The position numbers and the translations under genes are program-made. A stretch of 64,000 nucleotides of DNA from Kitasatospora cineracea (GTDB lineage: Bacteria > Actinomycetota > Actinomycetes > Streptomycetales > Streptomycetaceae). Shown here piece by piece: positions 40,301-48,564 of this stretch. The notes under the pieces were generated by a model, which searched no databases, had not been told where the DNA came from, and worked only from the letters and a program-made list of their open reading frames with translations. The stretch spans positions 1,429,001 to 1,493,000 of the forward strand of contig NZ_RJVJ01000002.1 of the NCBI RefSeq assembly GCF_003751605.1. The letters are read 5' to 3'. Position 1 is the first letter of the stretch; each line of letters starts with the position of its first letter.

Positions 40301-40322
40301 GAATCCAGTGTCCTAACGGGCG

Positions 40323-40784
40323 TCAGTCGGTGGTCTCGGTGATCGCGGGCTGGCCGCCGAGCGCCTTGGCGGTGGCGTCCTTCCAGGCCATCCAGCTGAG
40401 CAGGGCGCACTTGACCCGGGCCGGGTACTTGGAGACCCCGGCGAAGGCCACGGCGTCCTCCAGGACCTCCTCGTCGCCCTCGGACTGGCCCTTGCTCTGC
40501 ATCAGTTCCAGGAAGGCCTCCTGGACCCGCTGGGCCTCGCCGACCGGCTTGCCGACCACCAGGTCGTTGAGCACGGAGGCGGAGGCCTGGCTGATCGAGC
40601 AGCCCTGCGACTCGTAGGAGACGTCGGTGACGACCGCGCCGTCGAGCTTCACCCGCAGGGTGATCTCGTCGCCGCAGGTCGGGTTCACGTGGTGCACCTC
40701 GGCGTCGCCGTCCCGCAGCCCCTTGCCGTGGGGGTTGCGGTAGTGGTCCAGGATGATCTCCTGGTACATCGAGTCGAGCTTCAT
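40323..40784 (-). CDS. sufU: SufU, sulfur-transfer partner of SufS
   Basis: A 153-residue SUF-type scaffold homologue with YQEIILDHYRNPHGKG, NPTCGDEI, SQGCSISQAS and ARVKCALLSW holding the three cysteines and aspartate that bind zinc. In Gram-positive bacteria it accepts persulfide from SufS. ATG 40784 was preferred to GTG 40793 because of spacing from GAGG. It starts 10 bp after sufS, in the suf operon. Confidence 0.92.
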   Translation of the reverse strand: MKLDSMYQEIILDHYRNPHGKGLRDGDAEVHHVNPTCGDEITLRVKLDGAVVTDVSYESQGCSISQASASVLNDLVVGKPVGEAQRVQEAFLELMQSKGQSEGDEEVLEDAVAFAGVSKYPARVKCALLSWMAWKDATAKALGGQPAITETTD

Positions 40785-40794
40785 GGCAGCCACC

Positions 40795-42057
40795 TCAGCC
40801 GAAGAAGTTGCGGACGTGGTGGAGGCCGTCGATCAGCGCGTCCACCTCGCCGGGCGTGGAGTACAGATAGAACGACGCCCTGGTGGTCGCCGGAATTCCG
40901 TACCGCAGGCAGACCGGCCGTGCGCAGTGGTGGCCGACCCGGACCGCGATGCCCTGCTCGTCGAGCACCTGGCCGACGTCGTGCGGGTGGATGTCGCCGA
41001 GCGTGAAGGAGATCGCCGCGCCGCGGTCGACGGCCGTGCGCGGGCCGATGATCCGCAGGTCGGGCACCTCGGCCAGGCGCTCGATGGCGTACGCGGTGAT
41101 GGCGTGCTCGTGCGCGGCGACCTTGTCCATGCCGATCGCCGACAGGTAGTCGATGGCGGCGCCGAGGCCGACGGCCTGGGCGATCGGCGGGGTGCCGGCC
41201 TCGAACTTGTGCGGCGCGGGGGCGTAGGTGGACGAGCCCATGGTGACGGTCTCGATCATCTCGCCGCCGCCGAGGAACGGCGGCAGGTCCTCCAGCAGCT
41301 CCTGGCGGCCCCAGAGGACGCCGATGCCGGTGGGGGCGAGCATCTTGTGGCCGGTGAAGGCGACGAAGTCGGCCTCCAGCGCCTGCACGTCGAGCACGGC
41401 GTGCGGGGCGGCCTGCGAGGCGTCGATGCAGACCAGCGCGCCGACCGACTGCGCCTTGCGGACGATCGCGTCCACCGGGTTGACGGTGCCCAGCAGGTTG
41501 GACACCAGCGTCACCGAGACGATCTTCGTCTTCTCGGTGATCAGCTCGTCGATGTTCGACAGGTCGAGCCGGCCGTCGTCGGTCAGGCCGAACCACTTCA
41601 GCTTCGCGCCGGTGCGCTGCGCGAGCAGCTGCCACGGCACGATGTTGGAGTGGTGCTCCATCTCGGTGATCACGATCTCCGAGTCGGAGTCGACCTTGTA
41701 CGGCTCCTCGGCCCAACCCAGCATGTTGGCGACGAGGTTGAGCGACTCGGAGGCGTTCTTGGTGAAGATCACCTCGTTGCGGCTGGGCGCGTTGACGAAG
41801 GACGCGACCTTGTCCCGGGCGCCCTCGTACAGCGCGGTGGCCTCCTCGGCGAGCACGTGCACGCCGCGGTGGACGTTGGCGTTGTGCTGCTCGTAGTAGG
41901 CGTTCAGCGCCTCCAGCACCTGGCGCGGCTTCTGCGAGGTCGCCGCGTTGTCCAGGTAGACCAGGGGCTTGCCGTCGTGCAGCTGCCGCGACAGGACGGG
42001 GAAGTCCTTGCGGATGGCGTCGGTGTCGAGGAGTCCGGTCAGATGGGAATGGGTCAC
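40795..42057 (-). CDS. sufS: SufS cysteine desulfurase
   Basis: A 420-residue class V PLP enzyme that releases sulfur from cysteine to build iron-sulfur clusters. The PLP lysine is in FVAFTGHKMLAPTG, EMEHHSNIVPW holds the stacking histidine, and the persulfide cysteine is in VGHHCARPVC (type II desulfurase). GTG 42057 overlaps the sufC stop (GTGA), so the two are coupled. Central enzyme of the operon. Confidence 0.94.
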   Translation of the reverse strand: MTHSHLTGLLDTDAIRKDFPVLSRQLHDGKPLVYLDNAATSQKPRQVLEALNAYYEQHNANVHRGVHVLAEEATALYEGARDKVASFVNAPSRNEVIFTKNASESLNLVANMLGWAEEPYKVDSDSEIVITEMEHHSNIVPWQLLAQRTGAKLKWFGLTDDGRLDLSNIDELITEKTKIVSVTLVSNLLGTVNPVDAIVRKAQSVGALVCIDASQAAPHAVLDVQALEADFVAFTGHKMLAPTGIGVLWGRQELLEDLPPFLGGGEMIETVTMGSSTYAPAPHKFEAGTPPIAQAVGLGAAIDYLSAIGMDKVAAHEHAITAYAIERLAEVPDLRIIGPRTAVDRGAAISFTLGDIHPHDVGQVLDEQGIAVRVGHHCARPVCLRYGIPATTRASFYLYSTPGEVDALIDGLHHVRNFFG

Positions 42058-42818
42058 TCGGAAGCGCCGCCCTTCACGTAGCTCTCGTAGCCCTCTTCCT
42101 CCAGCTTGTCGGCGAGCTCGGCACCGCCGGACTCGACGATCCGGCCGCCCGCGAAGACGTGGACGTGGTCGGGCTTGATGTAGCGCAGGATGCGGGTGTA
42201 GTGGGTCACCAGCAGGGTGCCGACCTCGCCGGTCGAGCGGACCCGGTTGATGCCCTCGGAGACGATCCGCAGCGCGTCGACGTCCAGGCCGGAGTCGGTC
42301 TCGTCGAGGATGGCGATCTTCGGCTTGAGCAGCTCGAGCTGGAGGATCTCGTGGCGCTTCTTCTCGCCGCCGGAGAAGCCCTCGTTGACGTTGCGCTCGG
42401 CGAACGCCGGGTCCATCGAGAGGGCGGCCATCGCCTCCTTGACCTCCTTGACCCACAGCCGCAGCTTGGGGGCCTCGCCGCGGACGGCGGTGGCGGCGGT
42501 GCGCAGGAAGTTGGAGACCGAGACGCCGGGGACCTCGACCGGGTACTGCATGGCCAGGAACACGCCGGCCCGGGCGCGCTCGTCGACGGACATCTCCAGC
42601 ACGTCCTCGCCGTCCAGCAGCACCTGGCCGCCGGTGACGGTGTACTTGGGGTGGCCGGCCAGCGAGTAGGCCAGGGTCGACTTGCCGGAGCCGTTCGGAC
42701 CCATGATCGCGTGGGTCTCGCCCTGCTTGACGGTCAGGTCGACGCCACGCAGGATCTCCCGCGGGCCGGTCTCGGCGTTGACGGAGACGTGCAGGTCGCG
42801 GATTTCAAGCGTTGCCAT
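42054..42818 (-). CDS. sufC: SufC ATPase
   Basis: A 254-residue ABC-type ATPase that drives the SufBCD scaffold. Walker A GPNGSGKST, signature FSGGEKKRHE and Walker B IAILDETDSGLD are intact; the SufC-specific QYPVEVPGVS segment is present. It lacks membrane partners, as expected. ATG 42818 is 8 bp from the Rieske gene stop. It overlaps sufS at its 3' end. Confidence 0.95.
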   Translation of the reverse strand: MATLEIRDLHVSVNAETGPREILRGVDLTVKQGETHAIMGPNGSGKSTLAYSLAGHPKYTVTGGQVLLDGEDVLEMSVDERARAGVFLAMQYPVEVPGVSVSNFLRTAATAVRGEAPKLRLWVKEVKEAMAALSMDPAFAERNVNEGFSGGEKKRHEILQLELLKPKIAILDETDSGLDVDALRIVSEGINRVRSTGEVGTLLVTHYTRILRYIKPDHVHVFAGGRIVESGGAELADKLEEEGYESYVKGGASE

Positions 42819-42825
42819 GGGGTAC

Positions 42826-43143
42826 TCAGTTCTCCTGGTTGACGGAGACGAGCACATCGTCCCCTTCGATCTTTACGGGGTAGACGGCGACCGGCCGGGT
42901 CGCGGGCAGCCCGGACGGCTTGCCGGTGCGCAGGTCGAAGGTGGACCCGTGCAGCCAGCACTCGATCCGGCAGTCCTCGACCTCGCCCTCGGACAGCGAG
43001 ACGTTGGCGTGCGAGCAGGTGTCGTTGATGGCGAACACGCCCTCGTCGGTCCGGACGATCGCCACCGGGACGCCGTTCAGCTCGACCTTCTTGGGCACGT
43101 CCTCCTGCAGGACGCTCAGCGCGCAGGCCCGGACGTAGCTCAT
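42826..43143 (-). CDS. Rieske-type ferredoxin of the suf operon
   Basis: A 105-residue Rieske [2Fe-2S] protein: CSHANVSLSEGEV and CWLHGSTFDLRTG supply two Cys and two His ligands. It is annotated in actinomycetes as a non-haem iron oxygenase ferredoxin subunit, and its place between sufD and sufC is conserved in that group. It may be an electron donor or a client/carrier in cluster assembly; the role is unproven. ATG 43143 overlaps the sufD stop (ATGA). Confidence 0.9.
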   Translation of the reverse strand: MSYVRACALSVLQEDVPKKVELNGVPVAIVRTDEGVFAINDTCSHANVSLSEGEVEDCRIECWLHGSTFDLRTGKPSGLPATRPVAVYPVKIEGDDVLVSVNQEN

Positions 43144-44372
43144 GCCACGGTCTCTTCCAGTTCGGCCTCGATCTTCTCCAGCAGCCGGTCCTGGATCTCG
43201 GCGACGCCGATCTGCTGGACCAGCTCGGCGAAGAAGCCGCGCACCACCAGGCGGCGGGCCTCGTCGGCCGGGATGCCGCGGGACCGCAGGTAGAACAGCT
43301 GCTCGTCGTCGAAGCGGCCGGTCGCGGAGGCGTGGCCGGCGCCGACGATCTCGCCGGTCTCGATCTCCAGGTTCGGCACCGAGTCGACCCGGGCGCCGTC
43401 GGTGAGCACCAGGTTGCGGTTGAGCTCGTAGGTGTCGGTGCCGAGCGCGGCGGCCCGGATCAGCACGTCGCCGATCCACACCGCGTGCGCGTCCTGGCCC
43501 TGCAGCGCGCCCTTGTAGGCGACGTTGGAGCGGCAGTGCGGGGTGTCGTGGTCGATCACCAGGCGGTGCTCCAGGTGCTGACCGGCGTCCGCGAAGTACA
43601 GGCCGAACAGCTCGGCCTCGCCGCCGGGGCCCGCGTAGTTGACCCGCGGGTGCAGGCGCACCAGGTCGCCGCCGAAGGTGACGACCACGGACTTGTAGCT
43701 GGCGTCCCGGCCGACCAGCGCGTTGTGCTGGGCGACGTGCACCGCGTCCCGGTCCCAGTCCTGGATCGTGACGAAGGTCAGCTTCGCGCCGTCGCCGACC
43801 AGCAGGTCGACGTTGGCGGCGCGGACGCCGGTGCCGGTGTGGTTGAGCACCACGACGGCCTCGGCGAACGGCTTGACCTCGACCACCACGTGCCCGAAGC
43901 GGACGCCGCCCTCGCCGTGCACGTCGATCCGGACCGGCTCGGTGAGCGCCGTCTCCTTCGGGACGGTCACCACCAGCGCCTGGTCGAAGGCGCTGAACGC
44001 CTGCGCGGCGACCCGGTCCACCGGGGTGCCGGCCTTGCCGACCCGGGGGTCGTCGCGGCCGACCAGCTCGGAGGTGACGCCCTCCGGCAGGCCCAGCTCG
44101 GTCTTGCTCTCGCCCTGCTCGGCCTCGAGCGCCGTGCCGTCGTGCAGGCCGCCGAGGCGGTGCAGCGGGGTGAAGCGCCAGTCCTCCTCGCGGCCGGTGG
44201 GCACCGGGAAGTCGTTGACGTCGTAGGACGGCTTGACCGCGACCCGGGCGTCGATCGGCTGCCGGACGCTCTCGCGCCCGGTGCCCGGGCCGGCGAGCTG
44301 CGCGCCGGCGCCGGCGGTGCCGACCTCGATCGAGCCGGCGGTGGTGGAGCCGGGGGTGTTCTGCTCAGCCAT
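43140..44372 (-). CDS. sufD: SufD scaffold subunit
   Basis: A 410-residue SufB/SufD-fold protein (beta-helix core about 130-370: HVAQHNALVGRDASYKSVVV, LFGLYFADAGQHLEHR, HRLVIDHDTPHCRSN) with the conserved C-terminal FYLRSRGIPADEARRLVVRGF. It pairs with SufB and SufC in the scaffold complex. The first 45 residues are low complexity. Located 55 bp after sufB and overlapping the Rieske gene. Confidence 0.94.
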   Translation of the reverse strand: MAEQNTPGSTTAGSIEVGTAGAGAQLAGPGTGRESVRQPIDARVAVKPSYDVNDFPVPTGREEDWRFTPLHRLGGLHDGTALEAEQGESKTELGLPEGVTSELVGRDDPRVGKAGTPVDRVAAQAFSAFDQALVVTVPKETALTEPVRIDVHGEGGVRFGHVVVEVKPFAEAVVVLNHTGTGVRAANVDLLVGDGAKLTFVTIQDWDRDAVHVAQHNALVGRDASYKSVVVTFGGDLVRLHPRVNYAGPGGEAELFGLYFADAGQHLEHRLVIDHDTPHCRSNVAYKGALQGQDAHAVWIGDVLIRAAALGTDTYELNRNLVLTDGARVDSVPNLEIETGEIVGAGHASATGRFDDEQLFYLRSRGIPADEARRLVVRGFFAELVQQIGVAEIQDRLLEKIEAELEETVA

Positions 44373-44427
44373 GGCTGTTCGTGTTGCTCTCTTTCGGGAA
44401 TCGTCGAGGGGCGGGGGTGGCGGCGCG

Positions 44428-45840
44428 TCAGCCGACCGCGCCCTCCATCTGCAGCTCGATCAGCCGGTTCAGCTCCAGCGCGTACTCCATCGGCAGCTCG
44501 CGGGCGATCGGCTCGACGAAGCCGCGCACGATCATCGCCATCGCCTCGGTCTCGCTCAGGCCGCGGCTCATCAGGTAGAACAGCTGGTCCTCGGAGACCT
44601 TGGAGACGGTCGCCTCGTGGCCCATCGACACGTCGTCCTCGCGGACGTCCACATACGGGTAGGTGTCCGAGCGGGAGACGGTGTCCACCAGCAGCGCGTC
44701 GCACAGCACGTTCGACTTGGCGCCGTGCGAGCCCTCGCCGATCTCGATCAGGCCGCGGTAGGAGGTGCGGCCGCCGCCGCGCGCCACCGACTTGGAGACG
44801 ATGTGCGAGGAGGTGTTCGGCGCCATGTGGACCATCTTCGCGCCGGCGTCCTGGTGCTGGCCCTCGCCCGCGAAGGCGATCGACAGCGTCTCGCCCTTGG
44901 CGTGCTCGCCCATCAGGTAGACGGCCGGGTACTTCATGGTGACCTTGGAGCCGATGTTGCCGTCGACCCACTCCATGGTCGCGCCCTCGTACGCCACGGC
45001 GCGCTTGGTGACCAGGTTGTAGACGTTGTTCGACCAGTTCTGGATGGTCGTGTAGCGGCAGCGGCCGCCCTTCTTGACGATGATCTCGACCACCGCGGAG
45101 TGCAGCGAGTCCGAGGAGTAGATCGGCGCGGTGCAGCCCTCGACGTAGTGGACGTAGGCGTCCTCGTCGACGATGATCAGCGTCCGCTCGAACTGGCCCA
45201 TGTTCTCGGTGTTGATCCGGAAGTAGGCCTGCAGCGGGATGTCCACGTGCACGCCCTTCGGCACGTAGATGAACGAGCCGCCGGACCAGACCGCCGTGTT
45301 CAGCGAGGCGAACTTGTTGTCGCCGACCGGGATGACGGTGCCGAAGTACTCCTTGAAGAGCTCCGGGTGCTCCTTCAGCGCGGTGTCGGTGTCCAGGAAG
45401 ATGACGCCCTGCTCCTCCAGGTCCTCGCGGATCTGGTGGTAGACGACCTCGGACTCGTACTGGGCGGCGACGCCGGCCACCAGGCGCTGCTTCTCCGCCT
45501 CCGGGATGCCGAGCTTGTCGTACGTCGCCTTGATGTCGGCGGGCAGGTCCTCCCAGGACTCGGCCTGCTTCTCGGTCGAGCGCACGAAGTACTTGATGTT
45601 GTCGAAGTCGATGCCCGACAGGTCGGAGCCCCAGGTCGGCATGGGCTTCTTGCCGAACAGCTTCAGGCCCTTGAGGCGGAGGTCGAGCATCCACTCGGAC
45701 TCGTTCTTCTTCGCCGAGATGTCGCGGACGACCGCCTCGCTCAGGCCGCGCTTGGCGGCGGCTCCGGCGGTGTCCGAGTCGGCCCAGCCGTACTCGTACT
45801 TGCCGAGGCCTTCGAGCTCGGGGTGTGCGATGTCAGTCAT
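44428..45840 (-). CDS. sufB: SufB scaffold subunit
   Basis: A 470-residue scaffold on which the nascent iron-sulfur cluster is built. Family landmarks: WGSDLSGIDFDNIKYFV, VPKGVHVDIPLQAYFR, YVEGCTAPIY (cysteine that receives sulfur), VTMKYPAVYLMGE and the C-terminal YLMSRGLSETEAMAMIVRGF. The length is standard. ATG 45840 overlaps the sufR stop (ATGA), so repressor and scaffold are translationally coupled. No intein is present, unlike some mycobacterial SufB proteins. Confidence 0.96.
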   Translation of the reverse strand: MTDIAHPELEGLGKYEYGWADSDTAGAAAKRGLSEAVVRDISAKKNESEWMLDLRLKGLKLFGKKPMPTWGSDLSGIDFDNIKYFVRSTEKQAESWEDLPADIKATYDKLGIPEAEKQRLVAGVAAQYESEVVYHQIREDLEEQGVIFLDTDTALKEHPELFKEYFGTVIPVGDNKFASLNTAVWSGGSFIYVPKGVHVDIPLQAYFRINTENMGQFERTLIIVDEDAYVHYVEGCTAPIYSSDSLHSAVVEIIVKKGGRCRYTTIQNWSNNVYNLVTKRAVAYEGATMEWVDGNIGSKVTMKYPAVYLMGEHAKGETLSIAFAGEGQHQDAGAKMVHMAPNTSSHIVSKSVARGGGRTSYRGLIEIGEGSHGAKSNVLCDALLVDTVSRSDTYPYVDVREDDVSMGHEATVSKVSEDQLFYLMSRGLSETEAMAMIVRGFVEPIARELPMEYALELNRLIELQMEGAVG

Positions 45841-46691
45841 GCGAGGTTCCTCCGCGCGGACGAGCCGTTTTCGTTGGGGGACGTACCGGCAGTCGGCGCG
45901 GCACCGGGCGTCCGGGAGGACGACGGTGCGGCACCGGATGCCGGCACATACGTGGTGCAGACCCCGTCGCCGTGGGCGATGGTGGCCAGCCGTTGCACAT
46001 GGGTGCCCAGGAGCTGCGAGAAGACCTCGGTCTCCGCCTCGCAGAGCTGCGGGAACTGCTCGGCGATGTGCGCGACCGGGCAGTGGTGCTGGCAGAGCTG
46101 GGCGCCGGCCGGTGCGGCGGGTGCCGCGGCGGCGGACGGGACGCGCCGCACCGTGGCAGCGTACCCGTCGGCGCTGAGCGCCTCGGCCAGCGCCTCGGCG
46201 CGCTGGGCGCCGGCCTGGTCGAGGGCGTCCTGGTAGCGCTCGCCCTGCTTGGCGAGCCGGGCCCGGGCGAAGGCGGCGACCGCCTCCTCGCCCGCGCTGC
46301 CGCCGCCGGCCGCCTCGGAGATCCAGCGCAGCGCGTCGGCGGCGAGCTGGTCGTAGGCCTGGTAGAAGGCGCTGCGGCCGCTGTCGGTGAGGGCGAACAC
46401 CTTGGCCGGGCGGCCGCGGCCGCGGCTGCCGTAGACCCGCTGCTCGCGGGCGTCGACCAGCCCGGCGGCGGCCAGGCCGTCCAGGTGGCGGCGGACCGCG
46501 GCGGGGGTCAGGCCGAGGCGGCTGGCCAGGTCGGCGGCCGAGGACGGGCCGTGGTCCAGGATCGAGCGGGCGACCCGGTCCCGGGTCGCCCGGTGGCCCT
46601 CGGCGAGGGCCTCCGCCGCCGTCGCGGGCACGGCGCAGCCGGGAGCGTCGGGCTCCCCGGGCTGGGCTTCGTGCTCGCGGATGTTTTTCAC
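45837..46691 (-). CDS. sufR: SufR-type iron-sulfur transcriptional repressor
   Basis: A 284-residue winged-helix regulator (ARSILDHGPSSAADLASRLGLTPAAVRRHLDGL, then GRGRPAKVFALTD) with a C-terminal cysteine cluster (CQHHCPVAHIAEQFPQLCEAE) that should hold a cluster, so apo- and holo-forms differ in DNA binding. Family members repress suf until clusters run short. GTG 46691 is taken as start (VKNIREHE fits homologues); no ribosome-binding site precedes it and the palindrome CAAC-N6-GTTG overlaps this codon, suggesting a leaderless, autoregulated transcript. A start 16 codons upstream is possible. First gene of the operon. Confidence 0.9.
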   Translation of the reverse strand: MKNIREHEAQPGEPDAPGCAVPATAAEALAEGHRATRDRVARSILDHGPSSAADLASRLGLTPAAVRRHLDGLAAAGLVDAREQRVYGSRGRGRPAKVFALTDSGRSAFYQAYDQLAADALRWISEAAGGGSAGEEAVAAFARARLAKQGERYQDALDQAGAQRAEALAEALSADGYAATVRRVPSAAAAPAAPAGAQLCQHHCPVAHIAEQFPQLCEAETEVFSQLLGTHVQRLATIAHGDGVCTTYVPASGAAPSSSRTPGAAPTAGTSPNENGSSARRNLA

Positions 46692-46704
46692 AACACGATT
46701 GTTG
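46691..46704. promoter_or_regulatory. SufR operator overlapping the sufR start
   Basis: CAACACGATTGTTG: CAAC-N6-GTTG, also read as CAACA-CGAT-TGTTG. This is the pattern reported for cyanobacterial SufR. Its first base belongs to the GTG start codon of sufR, so bound repressor would sit on the transcription start. Confidence 0.65.
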
Positions 46705-46763
46705 CGTAATTCGCCGGGCGGAAACAAGCCGTGACCCACGCCTCACCGGTGTCGTCCATCACG

Positions 46764-46782
46764 AAAGGCAAGCCTTACCCGA
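46764..46782. promoter_or_regulatory. Candidate iron box (DmdR/IdeR type)
   Basis: AAAGGCAAGCCTTACCCGA matches 15 of 19 positions of TWAGGTWAGSCTWACCTWA. It lies between sufR and the ABC exporter gene, about 35 bp before the latter's start codon. Iron control of either gene would be coherent. Confidence 0.4.
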
Positions 46783-46815
46783 AGGGGCCCGTGAGCTGCT
46801 CCTAGACTCGCCGGT

Positions 46816-47733
46816 ATGCATGCAGACCCCGCCGTCGAGGTGACCGCACTGGTCAAGCGGTACGGCGACAAGACCGCCGTGGACGGGCTGAGCCTGGCCA
46901 TCGCCCGGGGCACCGTGACGGCGGTGCTGGGCCCGAACGGCGCGGGCAAGACCACCACGATCGAGACCTGCGAGGGCTACCGCCGCCCGGACGCGGGCAC
47001 CGTCCGGGTGCTCGGCCTGGACCCGGTGTCCCAGGCCCGGCAGCTCAAGCCGCGGATCGGCGTGATGCTCCAGTCCGGGGGCGTGTACGCCGGTGCGCGC
47101 GCCCTCGAAATGCTCCAGCACACCGCCAGGCTGTACGCCGACCCGCTGCCGGTCGGCCCGCTCGCCGAGCGCCTCGGCCTGGACTCCTGCGGCCGCACCC
47201 CCTACCGCCGGCTCTCCGGCGGCCAGCAGCAGCGCCTGGCCCTGGCGATGGCCGTGGTCGGCCGCCCCGAGCTGGTCTTCCTGGACGAGCCCACGGCCGG
47301 CCTCGACCCGCAGGCCCGCCGCGCCACCTGGGAGCTGGTCACCGAACTGCGCACCGCGGGCGTCACCGTCGTCCTCACCACCCACCTGATGGACGAGGCC
47401 GAGCAGCTCGCCGACGACGTCGCCGTCGTCGACCGCGGCCGCGTCATCGCCCAGGGCTCCCCCGACGAGCTGCGCGGCACCGACGCCCAGCTGCGCTTCG
47501 ACGGCCCGCCCGGCCTCGACCTGGCCGGCCTGCGCAAGGTCCTGCCCGACCGGGCCGCCGTCACCGAACCCGCCCCCGGCTCCTACCGGGTCGAGGCCGC
47601 CCTGGACGCCGCCCTGCTCGCCGCCGTCACCGGCTGGTGCGCCGAGGCCGGGGTGATGCCCGACAAGCTCGCGGTGCAGCGCCGCAGCCTCGAAGACGTC
47701 TTCCTCGACCTGACCGGACGGGACCTGCGATGA
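46816..47733 (+). CDS. ABC-2 exporter ATP-binding protein
   Basis: A 305-residue ATPase of the drug/DrrA group. Walker A GPNGAGKTTT, signature LSGGQQQRLA, Walker B LVFLDEPTAGLDP and the switch in LTTHLMDEAE are intact; the DrrA-type C-terminal part ends in RRSLEDVFLDLTGR. TAGACT 7 nt before ATG without a ribosome-binding site suggests a leaderless mRNA. It is coupled to the permease by ATGA overlap. A two-gene ABC exporter at this place between suf and ctaA is conserved in actinobacteria; the ligand is unknown. Confidence 0.9.
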   Translation: MHADPAVEVTALVKRYGDKTAVDGLSLAIARGTVTAVLGPNGAGKTTTIETCEGYRRPDAGTVRVLGLDPVSQARQLKPRIGVMLQSGGVYAGARALEMLQHTARLYADPLPVGPLAERLGLDSCGRTPYRRLSGGQQQRLALAMAVVGRPELVFLDEPTAGLDPQARRATWELVTELRTAGVTVVLTTHLMDEAEQLADDVAVVDRGRVIAQGSPDELRGTDAQLRFDGPPGLDLAGLRKVLPDRAAVTEPAPGSYRVEAALDAALLAAVTGWCAEAGVMPDKLAVQRRSLEDVFLDLTGRDLR

Positions 47734-48500
47734 CCGCCACCGACCTCACCCCCCGCCCGGGCGCCGCCCCGGTCGGCCGGATGCTGCTCGCGCAGACCGC
47801 CCTGGAGACCAGGATGCTGCTGCGCAACGGCGAGCAGCTGCTGCTCACCGTGGTCATCCCGACCGTGCTGCTGGTGCTGTTCTCCGCGGTCGACGTGGTC
47901 GCCGTGGACGGCCCGGGCAAGCGGGTGGACTTCCTGGCGCCCGGCCTGCTGGCGCTGGCGGTGATGTCCACCGCGTTCACCGGGCAGGCCATCGCCACCG
48001 GCTTCGAGCGCCGCTACGGCGTGCTCAAGCGCCTGGGCGCCACGCCGCTGCCGCGCTGGGCGCTGCTGGCCGCGAAGACCGGCTGCGTGCTGGTCACCGA
48101 GCTGCTGCAGGTGCTGCTGCTGTCCGGCATCGCGCTGGCGCTGGGCTGGTCGCCGCACGGCAACCCGCTGGCGGTGCTGCTCCTGCTGGTGCTGGGCACC
48201 GCCGCGTTCTCCGGCCTCGGCCTGCTGATGGCGGGCACCCTGCGGGCGGAGGCCACGCTGGCCGGCGCCAACCTGGTGTTCGTCCTGCTGCTGCTGGCCG
48301 GCGGCGTGGTCGTCCCGCTGTCGAAGTTCCCGGACGCGGTGCGCCCGGCGCTGGAGCTGCTGCCGATCTCGGCGCTCTCCGACGGCCTGCGCTCGGTCCT
48401 CCAGCTCGGCGCCGGCGTGCCCTGGTCCGACCTCGGCGTGCTGGCCGTCTGGTCGGTGCTGGGCCTGGCCGCCGCGGCCCGGTTCTTCCGCTGGGAGTGA
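47730..48500 (+). CDS. ABC-2 exporter permease
   Basis: A 256-residue membrane protein with six segments and the ABC-2 pattern (RYGVLKRLGATPLPRWALLAAK between helices 2 and 3; LPISALSDGLRSVL late). It overlaps the ATPase gene (ATGA) and forms the exporter with it. The neighbourhood of haem A/O and cluster genes hints at a cofactor-related cargo, but this is unproven. A strong stem-loop follows. Confidence 0.9.
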   Translation: MTATDLTPRPGAAPVGRMLLAQTALETRMLLRNGEQLLLTVVIPTVLLVLFSAVDVVAVDGPGKRVDFLAPGLLALAVMSTAFTGQAIATGFERRYGVLKRLGATPLPRWALLAAKTGCVLVTELLQVLLLSGIALALGWSPHGNPLAVLLLLVLGTAAFSGLGLLMAGTLRAEATLAGANLVFVLLLLAGGVVVPLSKFPDAVRPALELLPISALSDGLRSVLQLGAGVPWSDLGVLAVWSVLGLAAAARFFRWE

Positions 48501-48515
48501 GCACCCGGCGCGGGA

Positions 48516-48546
48516 ACGGCCCCGGGAGCGCCGCTCCCGGGGCCGT
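48516..48546. terminator. Bidirectional terminator
   Basis: Perfect 13-bp stem (48516-48528 and 48534-48546, arm ACGGCCCCGGGAG) with a 5-base loop followed by CGTCTTCC, between the convergent ABC permease and surface-protein genes. Confidence 0.65.
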
Positions 48547-48564
48547 CGTCTTCCGGCCCGCCGC

